In this document: positions 1 to 4,280 of the stretch, one piece after another
Layout: each line of letters begins with the position of its first letter
How positions within the stretch are numbered: the first letter of the stretch is position 1
Assembly: GCA_049511335.1 (NCBI GenBank)
Contig: JBEKYD010000414.1
Location: 1-5,525, forward strand
DNA from: JBEKYD01 sp049511335
GTDB lineage: Bacteria; Acidobacteriota; Terriglobia; Bryobacterales; Bryobacteraceae
DNA length: 5,525 nt
Direction: 5' to 3'
The notes under the pieces: model-generated
Seen by the model: the letters and a program-made list of their open reading frames with translations, nothing else
What the model was told of the DNA's origin: nothing
Databases searched by the model: none
Translations under genes and position numbers: made by a program

Positions 1-73
1 CCCTTCGGCCCCCTTCGCCCCCCCTTCGGCTCCTTCGGCCGCCCCCTTCGGCCGCCCCCGCAGTCCCTTCGGC
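1..73. repeat. Low-complexity CCTTCGG-type repeat tract
   Basis: The hexamer CCTTCG occurs six times, starting at 2, 12, 23, 32, 45 and 66, mostly inside CCCTTCGGCC-like units with irregular 9-13 nt spacing. Within it, the 13-mer CTTCGGCCGCCCC is repeated twice in perfect tandem (33-45 and 46-58). Read on the minus strand, the tract stays open and gives an Ala/Glu/Gly/Lys-rich low-complexity peptide that continues the frame of the broken integrase. It could be slippage-expanded coding sequence, an intergenic dispersed repeat, or a misassembled contig end. The repetition itself is certain; its nature is not. Confidence 0.8.
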
Positions 74-195
74 CTAACAAGTTGTCGAAGATGAGTCTGA
101 GAGGCCAGACTATTGAGGACCGCCGACTTGGACTGCTCGAGATCGGGCAGCCGCAGAACTGTCTTGGGAGCGCGTTTGCGTTTGTTCTTAGGCAT
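1..195 (-). pseudogene. Tyrosine recombinase / phage integrase, N-terminal remnant
   Basis: The minus-strand ATG at 195-193 opens a frame starting MPKNKRKRAPKTVLRLPDLE and continuing through about residue 33 (QSKSAVLNSLASQ, down to about position 97). From memory this matches the very basic N-terminal arm of a phage-type integrase family common in soil Acidobacteria. In that family a SAM-like core-binding domain follows and then an R-H-R-Y catalytic domain, about 300 residues in all. Here the frame instead enters an Ala/Gly/Glu/Lys low-complexity stretch coded by the CCTTCGG repeat and runs off the window edge with no stop. A plausible ribosome site, AAGGG, lies 5 nt upstream of the ATG. No catalytic residue is present in the visible part, so it is unlikely to be active. 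A gene continuing beyond the edge cannot be excluded. The family assignment rests on a short match. Confidence 0.55.
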
Positions 196-465
196 GCAGC
201 CCTTTTTACCTGGGAGCGCACCTTGACGCCAGTACCGGCTTCCGCGCCGCCTTGCGCGTTTATGGGACTATCGCCAACCGTGGCTGGACTGTTCCGAGGG
301 AAAGGCCGGCGTCTGGGGGCGATCACCTCACAGAAAGGCCGCGCCCTTGAGTCTCTGGATTTGCGTTGAGACTCGCATCTCCTTGCCTACCGGTTCCAAA
401 CCCGGCGACCGGAATCGCCCGGCCGGATTACGCCCGAGCAGGATCCGAGAGAGAATAAGGCAGCT
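196..465. other. Gene-free stretch upstream of the AlbA_2 gene
   Basis: I recognise no protein in any frame over these 270 bases. The plus-strand open frame that covers part of it (82-369) is antisense to the integrase remnant and has no recognisable content. The stretch holds the presumed upstream region of the broken integrase gene, one 7-bp inverted repeat at 349-374, and the leader of the AlbA_2 gene. No convincing -35/-10 pair is visible. Confidence 0.5.
349..374. repeat. Short inverted repeat, GAGTCTC/GAGACTC
   Basis: GAGTCTC (349-355) and GAGACTC (368-374) are perfect reverse complements separated by 12 nt, about 90 nt before the AlbA_2 start codon. It has no T-tract, so it is a poor terminator candidate. 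It could be a regulator site or chance. At 7 bp in 270 bases the statistical support is weak. Confidence 0.35.
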
Positions 466-1608
466 ATGGACACGAGACAGTTGGATGCGCTTCTGAGTGA
501 GGATGAAGGCACTGCGCTCGACTTCAAGCGCGACCAATATCCCTTCGAGGATGCGACAGACGAGCAAAAGAGCGAGTTCTTGAAGGACATTCTGGCGTTT
601 GCCAACGCATGGCGGAGGAGCAATGCGTATATCCTGGTTGGAGTCGAGGAGGTCAAGGGCGGGCGGAGCATACCCGTTGGTGTCCGATCCCATTTGGATG
701 ACGCGAGTTTACAGCAGTTTGTGAACTCTAAGACGAACCGCAAGGTCGATTTCCGGTACGAATGTGCAATGATCGATGGAGTCGGTATCGGAGTCGTTTG
801 CATACCTCTCCAGGAGCGCCCTTCGTACCTAACGAAGAGGTATGCGAAGCTAGCAGAGAACATCGTCTACATTCGCCGCGGAAGCAGCACTGATACTGCA
901 AAGCCGGATGAAATCGCGAATATGGGTGACGCCCGCGAAGCACGTAAGACAGACCTTGCCCCACGGATCGTAATGGAGAAGCAGTTTCTCGACCTCCACT
1001 TCATTTGGCCGCATCCGGCTGGGCTGAATGGCGGGCCGGTTTTCCTTGCCAGGAAGCACTGGCAAGACAAGGCTCCATTAATACCCCTGTTCTCAATTCA
1101 GAACTTCGGCACAAGCCCAGCACTCGACGTAACGGTTGTCTTTGAACTGGACGACAACAACGCCGATTTGTCCGTTCCGAGTGAGTGGCAAGAATACGGT
1201 CTGTCTGTTTCGCAGAGCCTACCCGTCGGTGATGCTGGGGTTCTTTCACTGATGTACTGCAACTCTGGGGGGACCGGTTTAGGCATTCCCTTGTATCGGC
1301 GTTGGACCTGCGAACTCCCTAACCTTTCGCCGGGATCGCCGCGGTCGGTCGAACTACCCAATTTCATTGCCAATCGGCTCTTGCTTCGTGGTCTACAACT
1401 TGGGCATCGGTGCGAACCAGGCCAAAATCGCGAACTGACCCTGTGGGCGAGGATAAGTTGCCATTCGATGGATGGTGAGAAGCACGAGGCAGCCTTTCGC
1501 TGGGGTGTGAGCCCGTTTTCGTACGGGCCAGCCAAGCCGGTCGAAGTATTTGGCAATTGCAGAGAGCTTCCGCTCCTCGGCGGGCCGCCGGAACCCCCAG
1601 TCGTGTAG
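466..1608 (+). CDS. AlbA_2 (Schlafen-type) domain protein with unknown C-terminal half
   Basis: This 380-residue protein carries an N-terminal AlbA_2 / 'putative DNA-binding' domain at about residues 5-150. Visible landmarks are the E-G-T-x-L-D-F-K motif (14-21), a helix and strand giving ILAFANAW...AYILVGVEE (42-62), and the closing Y-I-R-R-G-S-S-T (135-142). The domain is known from Schlafen-like proteins and bacterial transcriptional regulators and binds nucleic acid or acts as a nuclease in some members. The usual partner domains (divergent AAA or HATPase_c_4) are absent. Residues about 165-360 look beta-rich and soluble and I do not recognise them; there is no signal peptide or membrane segment. 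The ATG is preceded by AAGG 5 nt upstream, which supports this start. It stands alone, without an operon partner. Codons such as TTA, ATA and AGT are more frequent than in the genes to the right, consistent with acquisition. A defence or regulatory role is possible but is inference. Confidence 0.85.
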   Translation: MDTRQLDALLSEDEGTALDFKRDQYPFEDATDEQKSEFLKDILAFANAWRRSNAYILVGVEEVKGGRSIPVGVRSHLDDASLQQFVNSKTNRKVDFRYECAMIDGVGIGVVCIPLQERPSYLTKRYAKLAENIVYIRRGSSTDTAKPDEIANMGDAREARKTDLAPRIVMEKQFLDLHFIWPHPAGLNGGPVFLARKHWQDKAPLIPLFSIQNFGTSPALDVTVVFELDDNNADLSVPSEWQEYGLSVSQSLPVGDAGVLSLMYCNSGGTGLGIPLYRRWTCELPNLSPGSPRSVELPNFIANRLLLRGLQLGHRCEPGQNRELTLWARISCHSMDGEKHEAAFRWGVSPFSYGPAKPVEVFGNCRELPLLGGPPEPPVV

Positions 1609-1805
1609 ATGGCATCAAGCGAGTTGCAGCAGTCAGGTAAATACGCCTGCTCCAAGAAGTGCCGCGTTTCGAGATTAGGACCGATAAGTCGGCTTGCGTC
1701 CGGGCATCGATGGATCGAGCGCGAGCGGCGATTCGTCCCGTGAAACGCCGTTCCTTGAATGGAATATGTCGTGGGATATGCCGTATGCGGCCGGCGAAGT
1801 AAGGA
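1609..1805. other. Gene-free junction between AlbA_2 gene and truncated toxin
   Basis: No gene is recognisable on either strand. I read all three minus-strand frames downstream of the toxin stop, looking for the missing DUF5615 C-terminal part (the usual 'LVTLDLDF' strand), and did not find it. The missing part is therefore deleted or replaced, not merely frameshifted. Open frames crossing this stretch are antisense to the AlbA_2 gene or featureless. Confidence 0.5.
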
Positions 1806-1919
1806 CTATCTTAAGCCCGCCATTTCTCTCTCATCGGCAACCGTATCGGCTTCGAACCCTCCATCGCGCAGGATCGCGGCGCATTCACTCGGCAGGTTCT
1901 CATCGATTTTCAGCTTCAA
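1806..1919 (-). pseudogene. DUF5615 PIN-like toxin, truncated after 37 residues
   Basis: The frame starts with TTG at 1919-1917, overlapping the TGA stop of the DUF433 gene (1918-1916) by two bases, the typical coupled arrangement of these pairs. The product begins (M)KLKIDENLPSECAAILRD and continues to TVADEREMAGLR before a TAG stop. The N-terminal strand with K-I-D-E-N-L-P is the hallmark of DUF5615, a PIN-like (Mut7-C-like) presumed RNase, and its D and E are the first acidic residues of the putative active site. Full proteins are about 105-120 residues, so roughly two thirds is missing, including the later acidic residues. It should be inactive. It was probably cut when the DNA to its left changed. 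Confidence 0.7.
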
Positions 1920-2158
1920 ACCGTATGTTCCAAAGGCAGGTCCGCTGTGCCCTCGCGCGCAAGCTCGGCAGCATACGCCAGGGCGGCCTGAATGTCGGGT
2001 TCTTGAATAGAAGGGTAGCTGCCGGCGATTTCCTCGCGGGGCACGCCCGCGGCAAGGTTGTCGAGAATCACGGAAACCATCACGCGCGTGCCACGGATGC
2101 ACGCCTTTCCGTGACAGACTGCCGGGTTAATGCTGATGCGCTCCTGCCAGTCGGCCAT
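1916..2158 (-). CDS. DUF433 family antitoxin-like protein
   Basis: This complete 80-residue protein is of normal DUF433 length. The family signature is clear: I-x-x-N-P-A-V-C-H-G-K-A-C-I-R-G-T-R-V (residues 8-26), then ILDNLAAGV (31-39), EEIAGSYPSI (42-51) and DIQAALAYA (55-63). The fold is a small helix-turn-helix domain. DUF433 genes usually lie just upstream of DUF5615 toxins and are regarded as their antitoxins and likely autoregulators, acting in the cytoplasm. Here the partner follows with a TTGA overlap but is truncated, leaving an orphan antitoxin. The start ATG has GAGGT 10 nt upstream and GAGG only 1 nt upstream, neither ideal. A TAGAAT hexamer 5 nt before the ATG suggests a leaderless message instead. 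Confidence 0.88.
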   Translation of the reverse strand: MADWQERISINPAVCHGKACIRGTRVMVSVILDNLAAGVPREEIAGSYPSIQEPDIQAALAYAAELAREGTADLPLEHTV

Positions 2159-2163
2159 GCCTC

Positions 2164-2169
2164 ATTCTA
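2164..2169 (-). promoter_or_regulatory. Putative -10 box of the DUF433 gene (leaderless)
   Basis: TAGAAT on the minus strand matches TATAAT at five of six positions and sits 5 nt before the ATG at 2158, the spacing expected if transcription starts at or next to the start codon. No TTGACA-like -35 box is seen 16-18 nt further upstream. Confidence 0.4.
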
Positions 2170-2280
2170 CCTCGCAGTGCGCCGCCACCCCCATGGGAGC
2201 AAGCCGATCCTTTTCCGGCTGCCCGGCAATAAGACAAGCCGCCCAAGATCGGCGGCGCCGTGTGGCCGGTGGCATACCGC

Positions 2281-2286
2281 TACAAT
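2281..2286 (+). promoter_or_regulatory. Putative -10 box of the MBL hydrolase gene (leaderless)
   Basis: TACAAT matches TATAAT at five of six positions and is followed by 6 nt (CGAGCT) and then the ATG at 2293. No Shine-Dalgarno sequence lies between them. This fits leaderless transcription and argues against the in-frame GTG at 2260, which would place this box inside the gene. No clear -35 box is present. Confidence 0.45.
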
Positions 2287-2292
2287 CGAGCT

Positions 2293-2928
2293 ATGATCCA
2301 CGAGATTCTGCCGGTCGGTCCGCTGCAATGCAACTGCTCCATTTTTGGAGACGAGCAAACGGGCGAGGCGATGGTGGTGGATCCCGGCGACGAGATCGCG
2401 AGCATCCTCGAAATACTGGCGCGGCACGGGCTCAAGGTGAAGGCCATAGTCATCACCCACGCGCACATCGATCATATCGGCGGCGCGCACAAGCTGCAGC
2501 AGGCCACCGGCGCCCCGGTATTCATGAATGCCAACGATACCGCGCTGGCGGACATGCTGGAGGCGCAAGCTTCCTGGCTGGGCGTACCGACGCCGGAGCG
2601 GGTCGCGATCGATACGGACGCGCGCGAGGGCGATTCGCTCACCGTCGGCGCGGCCGAATTTCACGTGCTCCACACGCCGGGCCATACACCCGGCAGCATC
2701 AGCCTGTGGATTCCGTCGGAAGAGAAGCTGGTGGCGGGCGACACTTTGTTTCGCGACAGCATCGGCCGCACGGATTTGCCCGGCGGCGACGGCCGGCAGA
2801 TCTTGCGGTCGATCCGCGACAAGCTGCTTCCATTGCCCGACGAGACCGTGGTGATCCCCGGTCACGGGGCGAATACCACTATCGGCCGGGAGAAACGATC
2901 CAACTGGTTTCTGCAGGGGCTGAAATAA
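2293..2928 (+). CDS. MBL-fold metallo-hydrolase, glyoxalase II / YcbL (GloC) type
   Basis: This 211-residue cytoplasmic hydrolase, of typical single-domain length, has all metal ligands of the metallo-beta-lactamase fold: H56-A-H58-I-D60-H61, H131 in HTPGHTPGS, D150 in AGDTLF, and H191 in PGHG. The G-R-T-D-L-P-G-G-D motif (158-166) and the N-terminal G-P-L-Q-C-N-C are typical of the YcbL/GloC group of small glyoxalase II-like enzymes, which hydrolyse thioesters such as S-lactoylglutathione. The C-terminal glutathione-binding domain of classical GloB is absent, so the true substrate is uncertain; another thiol conjugate is possible. An in-frame GTG at 2260 would add 11 residues, but the family normally begins near the ATG used here. 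It is divergent from DUF433 and convergent with the VWFA gene, with no operon partner. Confidence 0.93.
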   Translation: MIHEILPVGPLQCNCSIFGDEQTGEAMVVDPGDEIASILEILARHGLKVKAIVITHAHIDHIGGAHKLQQATGAPVFMNANDTALADMLEAQASWLGVPTPERVAIDTDAREGDSLTVGAAEFHVLHTPGHTPGSISLWIPSEEKLVAGDTLFRDSIGRTDLPGGDGRQILRSIRDKLLPLPDETVVIPGHGANTTIGREKRSNWFLQGLK

Positions 2929-2941
2929 TCGCGAGTAAGTA

Positions 2942-2971
2942 GGGCAGACCACAAGCGGCGATGGTCTGCCC
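2942..2971. terminator. 10-bp perfect hairpin after the MBL gene
   Basis: GGGCAGACCA (2942-2951) and TGGTCTGCCC (2962-2971) form a perfect 10-bp stem with a 10-nt loop, starting 13 nt after the MBL stop codon. It lies between two convergent genes and could end transcripts from both sides. There is no U-tract on either strand, so it may instead be a dispersed palindrome that serves as a transcript-end barrier. Confidence 0.55.
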
Positions 2972-3009
2972 CACAGAGCAGCGGAGCGCGACGGGCTGTG
3001 CGAGACAAG

Positions 3010-3029
3010 CGCCGGGACGAGTCCCGGCG
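3010..3029. terminator. GC-rich hairpin downstream of the VWFA gene
   Basis: CGCCGGGAC (3010-3018) and GTCCCGGCG (3021-3029) are perfect reverse complements with only GA between, in practice an 8-bp stem with a CGAG tetraloop. It lies about 50 nt beyond the VWFA stop. A wider pair, GGAGCG (2983-2988) and CGCTCC (3046-3051), flanks it, so the spacer could fold into a compound structure. No T-tract is present. The core GGGACGAG recurs in the palindrome at 4139-4158, which suggests a dispersed repeat family. Confidence 0.5.
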
Positions 3030-3076
3030 TGGCAGACTGAGAGTCCGCTCCACGAAGAGCTGGAGGGTTCCCTTAC

Positions 3077-4027
3077 TTAACGCTGGGCCCAGTAACGGCG
3101 GCGGGCCTCGACGGTCAGGCCCTTCGGTTTGACCGCGACGCGCAGAGTACGGAACTCGGAAATACGCACCGGTTGATCGGAAACGTAGCCCAGGTTGTAC
3201 TGGCTGCGCAGCTCGGCTTCCAGATCGTCGAAGATCTGGTCGATGGTGTGTTTTTTCGAAACCTCGAAGAAGCCGCCGCCGGTTTCGCTCGAGATCCGCT
3301 CGAGCACACCCCTGCCGTCGGGACCGCCGAAGGGGCCATAGGCGCCGGGGTCGGAGTAAAGAATGGAGAAGACCAGCGTGTCGGCGCGCTGCGCCGCGGC
3401 GATGGCCTGGTCCGGGGTGCCGTAGCTGCCGAAATCGACTCCGTCGGTGAGCAGGATCAGGGCTTTGCGGCCCTGGCGAGCACGCATGATCTCGTTCGAT
3501 GCTTTGGCTACGGCATCGTAGAGCAGCGTGCCACCGCCGTTCTGGAGCCGCAACTGGCTTTCGGTTTCGGTATCGACGTACGACAGGGAATCGTTCAACT
3601 GGCGGCGGTTGGAAGTGAGCGGCTGGCGGAGCTCGACGGCGCTATCGAACTGCATGATGAAGACCTGGTCTTTGTTTTCGCGCAGCACCTGGTCGAGAAA
3701 ACGGAAGCTGGCGCCGCGCTCGGCGTCGAGCACGCGCCGCTGGCTGGCGCTGGTATCCACCATGAGGCCGATGGTCAGAGGCAGGTCGGTCTCGCGCGCG
3801 AAATAACGGATGGTTTGCGGATGGCCGTCCTCGGCGATGGAAAAATCGTCCTGACCGAGAGTGGTGACGATGGCGCCCTTTTTGTCGCGCACGGTGGCAA
3901 GCACGTTGACCACTTTGACTTCAGCCGAGAAAACCGGCGCCTGTTCCTGTTGGGCGGGCACTCGGCGGGCGCAGAGTGCCGCGGCGCCGGAAAAGAGAAA
4001 CGCGCGTCGGGTGAAAGAAGACCGCAT
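3077..4027 (-). CDS. VWFA-related Acidobacterial domain protein, exported
   Basis: This protein belongs to the VWFA-related group that is greatly expanded in Acidobacteria (TIGR03436). From the ATG at 4027 it has 316 residues. Residues 1-26 resemble a Tat signal (TRRAFLFSGAAALCA then P-A-Q), so export of a folded protein is likely. An N-terminal strand region (about 32-80) has V-x-V-V-N-V-L-A-T-V-R-D and DDFSIAEDG. The von Willebrand A domain follows, with a complete MIDAS: D91-T-S93-A-S95, T167 in NGGGTLLYD, and D195 in LLTDG. The tail (280-316) is short and beta-like. These proteins probably mediate metal-dependent adhesion or protein binding; the partner is unknown. An upstream in-frame TTG at 4051 would add 8 residues. 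I prefer the ATG because it puts the twin-arginine motif in its normal place, though neither start has a good ribosome site. Confidence 0.9.
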   Translation of the reverse strand: MRSSFTRRAFLFSGAAALCARRVPAQQEQAPVFSAEVKVVNVLATVRDKKGAIVTTLGQDDFSIAEDGHPQTIRYFARETDLPLTIGLMVDTSASQRRVLDAERGASFRFLDQVLRENKDQVFIMQFDSAVELRQPLTSNRRQLNDSLSYVDTETESQLRLQNGGGTLLYDAVAKASNEIMRARQGRKALILLTDGVDFGSYGTPDQAIAAAQRADTLVFSILYSDPGAYGPFGGPDGRGVLERISSETGGGFFEVSKKHTIDQIFDDLEAELRSQYNLGYVSDQPVRISEFRTLRVAVKPKGLTVEARRRYWAQR

Positions 4028-4050
4028 CCTAGGTTTTGGGTACTTCTTCA

Positions 4051-4056
4051 ATTATC
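4051..4056 (-). promoter_or_regulatory. Possible -10 box of the VWFA gene
   Basis: GATAAT on the minus strand matches TATAAT at five of six positions and lies 23 nt before the preferred ATG, which would give a short leader. No matching -35 box is seen, so this is weak. Confidence 0.25.
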
Positions 4057-4138
4057 GGCGATCCGAGGAGACTCCGAACGCGTCCGCGACCGGGCCCCTG
4101 GCCGGGTCTTCGCCGGTATCAGATGGGTGGGGAGAAGA

Positions 4139-4176
4139 GCGGGACGAGGGCGTCCCGCGCGGACCGAGGGGGCCGC
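4139..4176. repeat. Double palindrome in the VWFA/M16 divergent spacer
   Basis: GCGGGACG (4139-4146) and CGTCCCGC (4151-4158) form a perfect 8-bp stem with an AGGG loop. Directly after it, GCGGACC (4159-4165) pairs with GGGCCGC (4170-4176) with one mismatch and a GAGG loop. The pair resembles a two-hairpin dispersed intergenic element in which the second hairpin is decaying. The GGGACGAG core is shared with the hairpin at 3010-3029. It lies about 100 nt from each start codon, so promoter overlap or attenuation is possible. Otherwise the spacer 4028-4280 holds no gene that I can recognise. Confidence 0.55.
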
Positions 4177-4269
4177 CCTACCAAAAATATGCGGCATTAG
4201 GCCAACTTTCGCACTCGCGCGCGCCGTTATTGCGTCTATCCTCCTGTACGTGCTCAAGTAGAGAAGGTT

Positions 4270-4275
4270 GGAGGT
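4270..4275 (+). promoter_or_regulatory. Ribosome-binding site of the M16 gene, decides the TTG start
   Basis: GGAGGT is a near-perfect Shine-Dalgarno sequence, 5 nt before TTG at 4281. The only nearby ATG (4277) is 1 nt after it and in another frame that reads an unrelated peptide, so it is a decoy. Confidence 0.7.
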
Positions 4276-4280
4276 TATGC

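Noticed and set aside
1..73. CRISPR array
   Set aside because: The repeated unit is 7-13 nt with no unique spacers of 30-40 nt, so it is a simple low-complexity tract.
72..78. GCCTAAC followed by AA, resembling the simple site of an integron attC element
   Set aside because: No matching GTTRRRY core or internal inverted pair lies within a plausible distance on either strand, and there is no integron cassette structure. A 7-base match is easily chance.
389..405. ACCGGTTCCAAACCCGG, resembling a tRNA T-arm
   Set aside because: The T-stem bases do not pair properly, and no anticodon arm, D-arm or acceptor stem could be found around it.
1098..1655. 185-codon minus-strand open frame crossing the end of the AlbA_2 gene
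   Set aside because: It is largely antisense to the AlbA_2 gene and has no recognisable domain. The part beyond the gene does not resemble the missing toxin C-terminus.
2130..2942. Plus-strand and minus-strand open frames of 261-270 codons over the MBL gene
   Set aside because: Both are shadows of the MBL hydrolase, which alone carries the HxHxDH and other metal-binding motifs. The shadow products are Arg/Gly-rich without domains.
3173..4261. Long 362-codon plus-strand open frame
   Set aside because: It is the antisense shadow of the VWFA gene, whose minus-strand product has a signal peptide and a complete MIDAS motif. The plus-strand translation has no recognisable domain.
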